A DNA stretch of 64,000 bases. It comes from Aphrophora alni. Taxonomy: Eukaryota > Arthropoda > Insecta > Hemiptera > Aphrophoridae. Shown in pieces: positions 36,399 through 51,300 of the stretch. The stretch covers positions 122,455,362 to 122,519,361 of the forward strand of contig OY740765.1 of the NCBI GenBank assembly GCA_963513935.1. The letters run 5' to 3'. The position numbers and the translations under genes were made by a program. The notes under the pieces were generated by a model, which made no database searches, had not been told where the DNA came from, and saw only the letters and a list, made by a program, of their open reading frames with translations. Positions within the stretch are counted from its first letter, which is position 1. Every line of letters begins with the position of its first letter.

Positions 36399-39300
36399 AT
36401 TAATTATTCTTTGAGACTTTAAATACAGTAAAGTTCCCATGTAATATGACATTTGGTTTACATTACTGTAATGTTTTTCTACCAATATGGCTGGCTTATT
36501 TTTTAGAAATTGTTAAAAATTTATTTTTTAATTTTCAGGAACTTTACACTAACAGTAATTTGTCTAATGCCTAATAAGTATCAATTGTTTGTTACTTCCT
36601 TTTAGGTTTTGTATGAAAATGGAGTAAATGGAATTTTAGCGGATGAAATGGGTTTGGGTAAAACCATTCAAGTTATCGCATTGATTTGTCACATGATTGA
36701 GCAAGATGTGTTGGGTCCTTTCTTGATAATAGCACCTCTATCAACATTGCCAAATTGGATCATGGAGTTTGAGAAACTGGCTCCACAGGTATGCGTTATT
36801 GTTTTACTGGTTAACCAATATCTTACAATCAAGTTGTCTTAACTTACACTGCCTTCATTACTTTGGCAGTTACCATAGATTGTGGGAAATTAGAATTCTT
36901 CTTCTTTTTTTTCTGTTGAGTTTTGAGTAAGGCTGTATAGCATCCCGAAAATTTGCCAAGTTTTGGGTAAAAATATTCTGAAAATGATCTTCCGAAATAA
37001 TGACAGCTGTACTTGGGAATATGTTGATCCATCCTGATTTTTCATCGCAATTTCAGAAAATTCCTGAACCAAATATTTGACATTTTTTAGGCAAAATACT
37101 ATACAGCCTTACATTAAAAATAGTTATAAAGATCTAAATCTTGGCATTTATAACCTTAAACCAAATGTTTGTATAATCATGAATTAGGGAAGGAAATAAA
37201 ATTAATAATTTAATACACAGTACAGTGTCATTAACTATAGTTATATTGTGTTAAATATTGAAATATTACTCATACATATCGCTAAAAACTATGTTTACAC
37301 TTTTCACTATTCCATTTTCTTTAGTCCTCTCGGTTTTACTAACATTGCCAAAATAAAATGACGTTTGTAGAAATGGAAAACAGAATAAGTCCATTTAGTT
37401 CTGAATGTAAAGACCAGGCTTTTTTGGTTCATGTAATAACTCCAATGCTTTTAATTAATTAAATTTGAGCATTATTTGAGCACTAGGTTTCTATGGCATG
37501 TTTGACTATCATACTATTTTTGTTTATTAAAATTGAATGTCAATATGTCAGAAGGTAATTTAAACTGATAAGAAAATTATATAATAATTGATAAATGGTG
37601 TAAAAATATTGCATATACCATCTCACTCACTCACTTACCCACAAACACTTATAATCAACAAAAATGTAAATTTAATAGTTGTCAATAAAAAAGTGAAAAT
37701 GAACATGTACACCATCTAAATATACGGGGTGAGTCAGACCACCCGTGCAGTACTTATAGCTGTCTTACAAACTTACTTTAACACTTTTTCATTCTCATTT
37801 CCCCCTAATTTGGCTCCACTGAATCCAATGAAATTAATTTCAATTTTGAAAAATGCCCCAAAAGGGCCCTTTTTGGAGGGTAGGGGTGCTTTTTGAGGAA
37901 TTTTGAAATGTAAACATGGGTTGTGTGATACATCATTTTAAAGGTCTAATTACCTTGAACATTTTGGCGCAATCAAAAGTTAATTATCTTTAACCGTATG
38001 TACAGGGTGTACCAAAACGTATTGAAATTGGACTTTAAAATAAAATACCGTGTTATCCTAACTACAATACGGAACAGCACCAGATTTTTGTCCAAGCTTA
38101 TTATTGAGCTATTCTTTAAGAAAACGTGTGGTACGGGCATTTTTCACTGGATTTTGAATATTTTAAAAGTGCTCAAAATTGAAGAATTTAAAAAAGCCTA
38201 AAACTCAAAATTCCTAAATAGCAACTTATAGCAAATGTTATATCAAGTAAAAGGTCTTTTAAAAACAAACATTTTATGTATTTTATTTTTTTATCTATCT
38301 CTTACTGTTAAAAAATGGCAGCCAAAAAACTTAATTATGCCAGTTTACAAAATTTAACAAATTAATTGTACATGATATTAAATAAAAAGTTTTCCTACAA
38401 TGTAGAAACGTCATATTTTGATTTTTAACAAACAAATGATGGCAAATGTTCGAAAAATGTATAATAATAAAAAATGCAAGATAATATCTGATATTTATAG
38501 ATTTGTGAATGATAATTTCAGACAAAATACTTAATAATATAAAATAATTAATACTTAATATATAATAATTTTAATTATAACTATACTATTTATAAAAATG
38601 TTATATAAAAAGTCCATCATATAATATTAACTAAATATTTTTATTTACCGATATATAATTATAATAATGCACATACATATAACTATGAAATTCAAATGAA
38701 AAAAGATGTTTAACAATAGATTTAAAGGTAGTGTTTTAATATTATATTTGTTTGTTAAACTATTCTTACAAATTTATGTCAATATGAAATGAAATGAAAT
38801 TTATTTTTATTTGATTCCTCAATTGTATCATAATTTTCATAAGATATTTACAAACTTGCACCACATAAATATAATAAAATATAATAATAAAAGAGTACAA
38901 TAAAATGAAACATAATAAAATAAGACTAAATAATCAATACTACACATACTACTAATAAATATCCTAATCATATAGTAATTGAATCTGAGTTGGCTCGGGG
39001 TTAACGACCTGTTCTGAGCTAACCTAAATTATATATACAGTAGACTCCCTCTAGTTCGGCCACCTCGGGACCGGACTTCAAAATGGCCGGACTATCCGGA
39101 TGTACTATCAAACTTTAAAATATCCCCATTAAATACATTACCTATGCTTAAGAATCAACAAAAGACGTTGTTTAAACATTTTTACAACATTATGTACTTA
39201 CCATAGAGAAGATTTTGACGTCTCTTGGTCGAATTGTCATGTTGTGTCACTCATAGATAAGTTTTTGCAACACGTATTAAAAAGTAAATAACAATACCGT

Positions 39301-42300
39301 ACTAAGGATAAAACTAAACAGAAAAACACATTACAGTACATACTGTAAAAACAAACCAGAAATGTATTTGAGAAAATTACTCTACAACACGTATTACTTG
39401 TCTCATAACCTATAAAAATTAAAAGAAATCTGTTATTTTCTTTTGCTTTTTCTAATTAACCCTAAGGCCGGCAATGTTAATTTTCTTGACAATTCTTCGT
39501 TTGTTTAAAAATTAATAAAATATATTATTTTTACACAAAACCTAACTTATAAGATATCATTTTTCTCAGAAAGATGCATAGAATTCATCTATGTAATAAA
39601 AAAAAGGAATTGTAAAAGGTTTTGGAGTAAGTATGTTAGATGTCAAAAATGATATTAACTTTTTTTCAGAAAAACCTGTATCACCCAAAATCAATAGCTT
39701 ACTACCTATTTCTAAGATGTACACAATTTTTGTGTATTATTTGTGAATATATTTAGGGGAAAAAATATATAAATTTGTTACATTTTCAAAATGTAAAAAA
39801 ATATTTTACGTAAAAACTGAATTTTCTCTTTATTTTTTCAAAAAAACATTAAAAATAGTAAAATATATTTTATACAGAACTTCTATACATCATTATGTCT
39901 AGAAAAGTGCATAGAATGTAGGTGTGTAGTGAAAAAAAATGTTAGATGTATTACATTTGGAATTTTTTGGTCAAATACCAAAAAATCGAAGAGCAACGGA
40001 GCAGAAATTTCACAAAAATGGTAATGAATAACATACTAATAGATTTATCGGAATTTTTTCAACCATTACTTGACATTTGTAATATATTTAGGGGAAAAAA
40101 ATAATAATTTGTTAGATTTTCAATATGAAAATGACAATTTTCCAAAAATTGCTATTCTGACGCTTGAGGTTAGGTTTGAACTCTTGACATTTAGGTGTAA
40201 TTAGTAACTTTCTAAAGCTAGGCCTAAGACAAAATCATTAGATTTTACTATGACAATATACTTTACAAAGAATAACACACATATACACTTGTATAATCAA
40301 ATAAAACACTCAATATAAGAAAATTTGCTTATAGCCTAGATTTACAACATACCTCTAGGTTATCCCAAATATAAACCATTCACAAACTAGAAATTCACTC
40401 AAAAACATATTCTTTAGAAATAAAAACACATATATTGTAACTTGTATACACAATTTATATACAATTTGTATACACAAACCTTCAAAATAAAAGAAATAAT
40501 AAAAATATTACACAAATGCCACGCCCTTTTGCATCTAATTTATTTCATTGCATCGCGAAGTATTGCCTACGTTTGGTCTTGGAAAGAGGAATCTGAAAAT
40601 AACTGTAGAGAATGTTAAGTAGTACCAACTTGTAGAATGAAATTTCCCCTACAACATACTGTAAAGAAAAATAATTTTAAAAACATAGAGAAATGATTAC
40701 GTCTATTCGTAAAATGCACCGAATGCCAATTGAATTTCGTCTCGTCAAGTTTGTTCTATGTTCAAGTAGAAATATCTCTGGATCTATGAGACGCAGAAAA
40801 ATTTGTAATCTACGGTTAGAAAGAGAAACATGTGATCTATAGAACAGTGTTTTAGTTGACTTAAATGACAGATAAATAGAGTTGTAATCGTATCGGGGGA
40901 AATGGAGCCGCGTTATACGAAAAGGCGCAGAGTTGAAATTTACGATTTTACGCAACAAAAATACGTGAACTTCACCAATTTTTGGAATATTATTTATAAC
41001 GTTTTGTGGTATTTTTTTGCATGATTATGCATCTACGGAACATTACTTTTCCAACAGTATTTTATTTATTGTGGTGTCGGTTTAAGGGTTAAGAGTGTTT
41101 TTGAAAGCATAGTCACGCCATTTTCTCGTAAACATCACGTCGACAACTGTTGTAGCGGCTTGTTGCTCTACGTACATTTTACGTTTTTCAATGTTTACGT
41201 TTTTCACTCATTTTAGAAAACATTTTTATCAAAGCTAACTCGCACACGTACAACTTACACTCACACAACGTTCACTCCAGAAAACAGTCCTACATACTAA
41301 ACAGAAAAAAACATTCACACACGAAATTACAGATCAATCAATCTCACTGTACAGTACGTACTACATACTGTATAACCAAACTGTCTGTCACAGGTTAAGT
41401 ACGACCGACCAACTACAAGCTCACCTGTAATCTAAACTGACATACAGTAAATAGTTTACTGTACAGTACTTCTACGGCCAGAGTAGACTAAACAATCAAG
41501 ATAAACGTGACGTGATGGATATGACCCACCCTCCTAGGACCGGCCGAACCATCCGGCGGCCGATCCAACCGAAGTCGAACTAGAGGGCGTCTACTGTAGA
41601 TAGTGACGCTTTCGTCCCTAATGGTTAATTTAAACTTTGTCCTTTGACCTTTCCTGTCTTTAACGTATCTCTAAATGAGTACCTCCCTTAAACCTTTCAG
41701 TTTTTTTTAAAGTATGGGGTTGTCCATGAGCTGACATCTCTTTTATTTCTTGTCTAATTGATGACTTGCCGTTCACTGACCCTAGTCAGCACCTTTTCGT
41801 TAAAGTATATATATTTAACCTTAAAGTACTGCAGTACCGCAGTCAGACCACCAATCCCGAAAACACAAATATCAAACAATACCATTCTTTAATTATGACT
41901 TATCGATCACAAGTAAGTTTCAAATCTTTACACATTCATACATAGATTTAGAGATTTAGATTTAGATTTAAGATGGGGTGGAGACCCTCTTCGAGAAGGT
42001 CTCCCTGCACGTCAACCATCGGCTTATTGTGCCCCCTATGTGCCGTTCCTGATGTATTAGAACCCTGTTCCTCGAACGAGGTTCAGGATTTTTTCCACCA
42101 AGTACGTATCCTCATCATCTCCCGGTTGCTGGATACCAAAGAGCTCCCTCCTTCTGCGCTCCAGCATCCCGCAATCGAATATGACGTGTCTTGCTGACTC
42201 CACGGCCTGCCCGCAGAGCCGACAGCTTTGGTCTCCTTCGAAGACTCCCACTGTTGCAAGATGTTTCCTGAACTGGCCATGTCCAGTGATGAGTCCTACA

Positions 42301-45300
42301 ACTCTTTTAAGCTGTAGCCTGTCTAGCTTGATTAATGACTTCGTAAGGTAAGTACTGGGTCCTTTAATCAGCTGTTTGCTTTGTGTGAGCCCGGGAGTCC
42401 TGCGCCATCTCTGGCGTTGCTTTTCCTTGGCCCAGTTATTAACTGCGCTTTTAGCCATGTTGCGGCTGATACAGCACATAGGTTCTGGCCCCATGAAGGG
42501 TGTGGATGCTCCTTTCTTGGCAAGGGTATCTGCCATCTCATTACCTTGGATGCCACGATGACCTGGCACCCATCTTAATTCCACCATGTTCCTTGTGTAG
42601 AGTTTCGTTATTGTTGAGAGGCAGTCCTTCACCAATTTCGAAGTGATTAATACTGAGTCTAGCGCTTTTAGTGCTGCTTGACTGTCAGAAAGGATGAGGA
42701 TTTGTCTGTCTCGGAGGCCTTTTGACAAACCCAAATGGGCACAAGCAGTGATAGCTAGTATCTCTGCTTGAAATAACGTACAGTGCATCCCAAGACTCAC
42801 ACTAATGTTAGTCCTTGGTGATGAGCTGTATACTCCATAACCTGAGTTACCTTCCATAAGTGACCCATCCGTGTACCAGACGAGAGTCCCTCTGGAAGAA
42901 CCTGGTTTGTTGTTTCCTTCCCAGTCTTCCCGGTTACCTAAGGTTACCGTGAAGGGTCTGTTGAAGACATACTCAGTTTGCATTGCGTCCGGCGCCATGT
43001 CTAACACCGAGTTTTTAAGTACGGTGTCAACTATGTCAGAGTGTCCTGCTCCAGGCAAGCCCTTCCGCCACTCATTAACACACGTCAGTCTATAGGCGGA
43101 TTTCCTTGCCTCTGACATTATATAAATGTCGAGAGGCGGGAGTCCGAGAAGAACCTCCAGAGCAGCTGTTGGGCTGCTTCTGAAAGCTCCAGTTATGCAC
43201 AAGCATGCAAGTCTTTGCAGGCTTGTTAGTTTGCTTCCTGCAGTGGTTTGGCATGACTTCTTCCACCAGACCACCGCTCCGTATGTAATTTGGGGTCTAA
43301 TCACTGCTTCATATAGCCAAAGGGCTATGTGAGGCTTAAGTCCCCAGGTAGTACCAATAAAGCGTCTGGCTGTCATTAGCGCCCATTTCGCCTTATGTAT
43401 TAGGTTATCCAGATGTACGTTCCATGTCAGCTTTTGATCAAGGGTTACTCCAAGATATTTTGCCGACATGGACATATTTATCCGTGTGTTATCCATGGAT
43501 ATCCTATCCAGGGCTGTTAAGTTTCTCCTCCTAGTGAAGGGAACTATGGTGGTTTTGCTTGGGTTGACGTTGAGGCCTTCCCTTGCGCACCACAACTTCA
43601 CCTGTCTCAGATTTCTAATCATGATATCCGAGACAGTGTAGTCGCTTTTTCCAATGACCAAGATTGCTATGTCATCCGCATAGCCTTGGATGTATGTTCC
43701 TGTTTGGCTAATTTCCGTAAGGAGATCATCCACCACCATGCTCCACAATAGAGGTGATAGAACACCTCCCTGTGGGCAGCCTCTTGTGGCAGCGACCTCC
43801 AGCGAATTACCAAGCAGGGAGCTTTGAATGCGTCTACTTGTTAGCATTGAATGAACCCATCTTGTTACAGCCGGGTTCACCTCTCGCTCTTCAAGTCTGC
43901 GCACTATTGATCCAAATAAAGTATTGTCAAATGCACCTTCTATGTCCAAGAAGGCGCACAGTGCAATTTCCTTCCTTTCCAGTGTATCCTCGATCCTGCC
44001 CACAAGATTATGTAGAGCAGACTCACAGGATTTACCAGGTTGGTAGGCATGTTGATTACGATGAAGAGGTGTCCCTAAGAGCACCCCTTCCCTAATGTAT
44101 CTCTCCACCAGCCTCTCTAATGTTTTCAACAGAAACGAGGATAGGCTGATAGGTCGATAAGCTTTGGCATCACAATAACTTGCTTTGCCACGCTTGGGAA
44201 TAAACGTAACTCTGCTGACCCTCCATGCCTGCGGAATGTAGCCGTATGCTACGCTGGCTCTGGAAAGCTTGCAGATCAGTTGGATCAAGGCGTCAGGTCC
44301 TTCCTGCAATAGTGCAGGAAAGATTCCGTCTCCACCTGGTGATTTAAACGGGCTAAATTTATTTATTGCCCATTTTAATTTTGAAATAGTGACAATTTTT
44401 CTGGCTATCTTCCAGTCTGCCCGAGATGTCCTTGGCCAAGAGCTGTCCCCGGCTAGACTTAGACCGCCGTCCATATTGTCACTATTTATGCAACCAGGGA
44501 AGTGAGTTTCAAATAGTAACTTGAGCGTCTCTTCCGCTGTTTTGGTATACTCTCCTGTTGGCTTCCGCAAGGTGCCTACAGGATTGTAAGGTTTAGAAGC
44601 CATAACTTGTTGCAGTCTTGCTGCCTCCTTCAGACTATTCACTTTTTGGGTGAATGCCTTCCAGGAATCAAGCTTGGCTTTTTTTATAGCTTTGCTGTAT
44701 GTGGTGAGAGCTAAATGATACTCCCTCCACTCACCGCTCCGCTTAGAGGCATTGAAAAGCCTTCTTATTTGTTTCCTCATGCGACCGAGATCCTGTGACC
44801 ACCATCTTGTGTTGGGTCTACCTGATCTCGTCCGCAGAGGACAGTTATCCTGATAGCAGTCCATGATGGCATCTCGAAGCGAGGATGCCACCCTGTCTAC
44901 GTCCGGAAATGTTGCAATGTCTCCTTGCATGGACCCAAGTACCGTCGACAGTTGGTCCGAATAGGACCCCCAGTCTGTCAACCTCGGGTCTCGAAAGAGA
45001 GATTGGATGGTTGATGCCTCTAAATGAAACATTATATATTTGTGATCTGAGAGGGAGGCTTCTGTTGAAACATGCCAGTTCCCAATCAGTTTTGCAATAT
45101 TTTCCGTACAAAAAGTAATGTCTATAACCTCACTCCTGATTTTATTTGAGAAGGTCGGTGTGTTTCCTACATTAACAATCTGTAAGTTATTAGACAAGAG
45201 AAAATCAAATAATGACTCACCCCTTGTATTAGTGTCAGTGCTGCCCCAGCCTAGGCGATGATGAGCGTTAGCATCGCACCCCACCAGAAGCTGCTGCCGC

Positions 45301-48300
45301 CTGACAGTGATTGACTCCACCAGGAGTTCCAGATCCCTAGATGGAGGAGGAGTTCTGACGTCATAGGGTAGGTAGACGGAGCTAAAAATTGGACCATCCT
45401 TTTCCTTCCCATTGCGCCAGTAAATCATCACCGTGGTGATGTCTCTAGAACAGAAATCCATTAGGGGCAAGCATTGCAAACCTGACCTTACAATTATACA
45501 GGTACGGTTGTTATTAATGTTATTGCAGTATATAAGCTTACCTTTTACATCGCCTAGTCCGGCAATCCGGCCTCGGTGGAGCCAGGGCTCCTGGACCAGA
45601 GCCAGGTCGATGTTGGACCTAGTGAAGGTCTGACAGAAGGAGGCCGAAGCCGCCTTACTGTGATGGAGGTTTACCTGTAGGACCCTCAGCATTGTCTTTT
45701 CCTGACATTAAGACAAGAGAGACTTGCCAGAGTCCTACATGCGCCTTACACCCTGCTGCTTTTATGGCTGCAAGGGAGACGTCATCCACTAGGAGAACAA
45801 AGGTACGACCTTTTGGGTCCTTCTTTGTTGCCATTACTTTCCACTCTCCGACCCTAAGGCTCAGATTCTGTTTGTCGAGCATATCTAGGATCCTTTCAGG
45901 AGACTCTTCCAGCTCAGCAGGTGCTCTGAAGAACACCTTAGTGGCCCGAAGAATATCCCTCTTATCACCAACGATAAGCTCAACATCCTCGCCAAGGGGT
46001 CTAACATTGGAGATGAGTTTGACCAGCCAAGATTTACTGAGGAGATTAGAGCATGAAATTATCAGTGCTCCTTTCTCCATGTAAGAGCCTGAAAAGACTG
46101 GATATGATCCGTCCTCCAGGCACTCAAACTTTGCCATGATGGCTTTTTGGACAGTCCTGCCCTGTTCCTCGGAGAGCTTGTCCTCGGGGAATCTTTTGGG
46201 CACGACTGCCATTTTAAATGAGGTTAGAGCTTCCCTAAACGAGGTGCTGGGTTGCGCCGATGTCGATGCACCGTGCTCACCAGACCGTTTATGTCTCTTC
46301 CTTTGGGCTTCAATGGAAGGAGGAGTCGGAGCTTCGGCTCTGCCGCGCTTCTGTCCCCCTTCCTTGACTGCAGGAACATCGGGGGCTGTCATTCATACAT
46401 AACATCCTTTCACATATATATTCACATTCATTAAACCGAAGAACCATACCACCCGAATTTACACTACTTCCTTAAAGAAAAGATCTATATTATTGAGATT
46501 TATTAAAATCACTTTGAACATTTTACTGAATTTATTAAAATGCATACAAAATTTAATGTCAGTCTGTAATTTATTAAAAAATATGGGTGTTAAATAAGTA
46601 AAACATTTCATAAATACTGTTGACTGGGTTTATGGAACAAAGATATCACTTTAATTTCTTAGCCTGGTCTTTATGGTGTCATAGTGATCTTTTGAATTTC
46701 CACTCATTTTGTAGAAAATATTCAAAACTTTAAACACTTATAAGTTCTTTAATGGCAATATGTTTAGGGTTTGAAATGAAGGAACCAAACTCACTCTTGA
46801 GGGTTTCTTAAGGATTATTTTAATAAATCTTCTCTGTAAAATTAGCAGTTGATCCAATGTGACAAGATGCATTCCCCTCCACCGAGCAAGACCATAGTCC
46901 AGCTTAAAGTTTATAAACACATAGTACATGGCATTGAGGACTTCTAGCATACAAACATTCCTAACCGTATAAAAAATACGTAAATATTTCAGCAGTTTAT
47001 TTTTGACGCAAGTTATATGCATTTTCCATCCGAGTCCACTATCCACGTATAACCCTAAGTACTTCACCTCACCAGATTGCTCAATTTCACTGCAGCTGCA
47101 ATTAATACTTTTGTCATTATAACATCGGAATGTTATAATATTTTAAAGGAGTAGTGAAGGTCAAATGGTTACGCAAATTAAAATTGGCCATAAACCACCA
47201 TCGTAAATGTTTTAACTATGTCATCGGCAAAAGCAACAACCTTTCCTCTAAAATTTCTATTACACAAATTATTGATATACATCAAAAACAATAGACCAGA
47301 AGGGTCTGAACCCCTTCGGAATTCCATATCTCCCGACTCACTTAAACTTTCTACCACTCATAGTTTTTTGAGACCTGTTATAACGTTTATAATGTGCTTT
47401 AAGAGCTTTTAATCAATATTTTAAGTACTTACCTAGTTGTAAGTCTGCGTTCTTACAACTCTACATTTAAATTTACCATTTTTAATTATCCTAAGGGCAG
47501 GATTGCAATCTCAAATCGTAATTACAGTTACTAGCATAGCATGGCACAGGTTGACACAAATTATTTAGCCAGTCATATTTAAAACAGAAATCTTCTCTTT
47601 TATTATGTTATTAAAAAACAAAGACATTGGTATCATCAAGTTAATAACTTAAAGTCTAAATTTCAATCATGAGTGAATACGAATTATTACAACATGTAAA
47701 ACAGTCCAAATGAAAGTTTTTATATTTTAGTTCAATTTAACACCGATATTTCTTAATGATTGTTTTTCTGTTCTTTGCACTTTACTCACGTGAAGCCAGT
47801 CCAATTCACTTTACATTCTATAAGCCCTCTCACCTCATCGCAACTATTTCACAATTACTACAAGTCCACCATTTTGTTGCTGATTTGAGTCTCTCCAGCC
47901 GTCAAGTCAACACGACTGTTCCCCAAGGTGGTTCCAAAAAGACTCTCTTAGCAACGCTTTCTTCTTGGTTGGAAAGACGCTCTCGCAAGGCATCATGGGA
48001 TATTTTTGCTTGGCAAAGCTAATGCTCGCTGACTCATGTGAAGTTTCTCCAGGGTTCAACTTCCTTTATTCATGTCTATTAATTCTTTATCGGCGCGCAC
48101 ATTTCGAAATTTAAACTTTCAATGTTTTACATTGTTTTAGAACACTTTACACTTTTTTTTTATTTATCTCTAATATTTATTCTGAATATTATTACTACAT
48201 TAATATTACTTGTACTTTATTTAAACTTAATATTTATTATTTATTTTGGTTGGAAGATGTCCCATGCTTACAGAAACCCCCTCCTTCGAGATTCTCATTA

Positions 48301-51300
48301 CGCAGAAATAAGAATCTCGAAGAAAAAAAACATGGAAGCTGGGACATTCCAACCCCTTGCCACCTTTTACGGAGAACAAGATTAGTTCTAATATAATTTT
48401 GAAATAATTTAAATTTATTATTTAACAATTTTAAAAACAAAAATATCAAAAAGTTATAACATCATCAATTTTAGTAAGCATTATTAAAATTTCAAAAACA
48501 TAATAAATTCACTGCATTATTACAGATTTTTCAAAAACATCATCAATTATTTTCCAAAAACATCATAAGTTCTAAAAATGGTACATTCAACATAAACAGA
48601 AATCATTTCTCAACATGTTTTTACAAACATAATATTGTTCATGACACATCAAAATACAGAAATCAAAAGTCAAACAAAATCAATTACAGAATGCTCATCA
48701 CAGAGTAATTTTTTAGCAATTTACTACATAAAATATACTGCTCGATTACAGAAAATGATACAAAGTATATTATTCATGACATAACCAATATGAATTTTTT
48801 TAAAATGAATCAAGTAACACATCATATTACAAGGTATACAGCATAAAATCATTTTCAATGTGTAAACTAGACATAACAGACAATATTAGAACATATAAGA
48901 TGTGAACAAGTAGATAATTTTCAAATCATATCATAATGCAAATGATATTTAAAAGCACAACAATTAGACATCATATGTCAAAACATAATCAAAAGTGCAT
49001 AACGTAGCATCATTGTTAATTTTAATTATTTTACAGCAGCAGAAAATTGTATAACATTGTACATGTGAACAACAGATAATCATCAAATCATAGACAAACA
49101 AATTTTGGAAAATTTTCATATCATAAACTCAACATCACATATCAGCATTATTTCAGAATACATCATTAAACATGTTCATTGACAAAATCAATTATTATTA
49201 TTTCAAATCATCATCTTTTATGATTCACTTTTTCATCATTACAATTTTTTATAATTAACTCTTTCATCATTATAAAGACATCTTTATTCATTACAAACAT
49301 TGCATCTTCAAAATCAAAATCATCTATCTTTATTATTATTACATCTTTTAAAATCAAAATCATCTATATTCATTATTATTATTACATGTTGACAAATTAT
49401 TGAAACATATCACATTATAAGAAATTTTTAAAACATACAAACATATTTATTTTATGGCTAAAAAGAAGATTTCTTTTCCAATCAAAAAACCCATCCCTCA
49501 AATTCATAATTGAGAATTCATATTTCCCTATCATATTTATCTCTTAATCAAATCATTTTATTATTATTATTTACCTAAGATTTCAGGAATCTATCTCAAC
49601 TTCATCTCTAACAGTTATTTGGTACATTGCCTACTTTCATTTTAAAGAAAAAAAATTTTTAATAAATCAGTTCACCAATAAGACTCTCTTGTCTTATAAA
49701 AAAATCATCAACCTCGTAGAATGAGAGTATTCCCTTTGGAATCTCTAAAATTTACCATCAAGGATTAGCGTCCATTTTGGAACCCCTAATCATATATATC
49801 ATCGCAGCAAAATCGTAGAAAAACTCGTAGAACATCATTTAAAGATCTAGCGTCACATTGGAACCCCTAGTCTATTGTTTATCGTCGAACCTCATCGCAG
49901 AACATCATCACTGACCCCCTCAAAAACCTCATTACTCTTACTGATTTATTAAAAAAACTACATATTATTATTTATTAACAATTCCTATTACCAAATACTA
50001 AATCACAATCCAAATTATTTATTATCTTCCTGAAATCATCCTCCTTACTAAAAGTTTCCTTAACATTCTCTCAATATCTCCTTAAAAAAAATTTATCTAT
50101 TATTCACTCTCTTAGAAATCTACATCATCTATTTATTAATATTCATCAAAGTTTCATCAAAACATCTCATCTTATTTAAAATATAATCACCACTGAATTA
50201 TTTATTATTATTTTTTAGCCATTTGTAAATCCTGTATTATTATTATAAAATGTTTAAAGTTATATCTATGACTTTACCATTGTTCACTTAAGTTCTTCTG
50301 CTGAACTTATCTATATTATTATTATTAAGAATCAAGTCAAGTATCTTAATCATTATCATTTATTTATTTACTTCTTATTTATCTAATGTATATAAAAAAT
50401 TATCAACCTAACCTAACCTATTCTATCGTTACGTTGTACAATTACCATTATGTACATAACCTATAATTGGTTTTAGCATTAGTAATGCTCACACACTCAG
50501 TCATTCTTCATCATTCAACATCATCCTGGTGTTTTCATTAATCATATCTTATTATATGTCAGATGTAAATTATGTTTATTATTATATAAATCTTATTTTT
50601 ATTTGGAGTAGTCTTGGCTTCTAACCACTTTTCAACTCGGTTTAATTTAAAAATTTTTATTCTGAAGTTATATATCATCTAATCATCAATTTAAAGTTTC
50701 TTCTGATTCTATCGCTAAAAGGTTTATTTGTTATTGAAAATTTATGAGTTAAGTTAAAATATAGATATCGAAATTTTAAAATTTATTGATTTTCTAAAGT
50801 ATATACTTTATAAATCATGTTTCATTTATTTAAATTTGCGTATTTGTTCTTTCCTCAAATACTAATTCTAAGTTTGGCCTAAACGGGTTTTAAGGCTCTA
50901 TCGTTAATTATATTATACTTATTTAAGTTTCGTATTTGTTTGTGTACAAATATCAATTTCCAACACTGGCCTAAATGGGTTTTAAGCCTATCTTTAAATT
51001 AAATTTTATTTATTCAAGTTTCATATTTGTTTCTTTACAAATATTAATTTCTAAAACTGGCCTAAACGGGTTTTAAGGCTTATTATCAATATTAATCTTA
51101 ATTGTGTTTTACATTTAAACATATTACCATTTATTATTATTTTAATTTATTTTAGTTGAAATTTTAAAAATTTGTGTTAATTTTATCCATCAATATCTAA
51201 TATTTAACCACTTGAACCATTCTCTACCATTTCTATGTCATTCTGATCATACTAATAAACACTTATGTCACTACAGAATTCACCTCCCTTTGGTCAAAGT

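Noticed and set aside
42057..46434. Many plus-strand frames of 60-130 codons across the LOA-like element
   Set aside because: All are antisense or out-of-frame shadows of ORF1 and ORF2, whose motifs are decisive.
47756..48022. 88-codon open frame found identically at 47756-48022 and 53607-53873
   Set aside because: It lies inside both LTRs on the strand opposite to the element; identity comes from LTR duplication and there is no recognisable motif.
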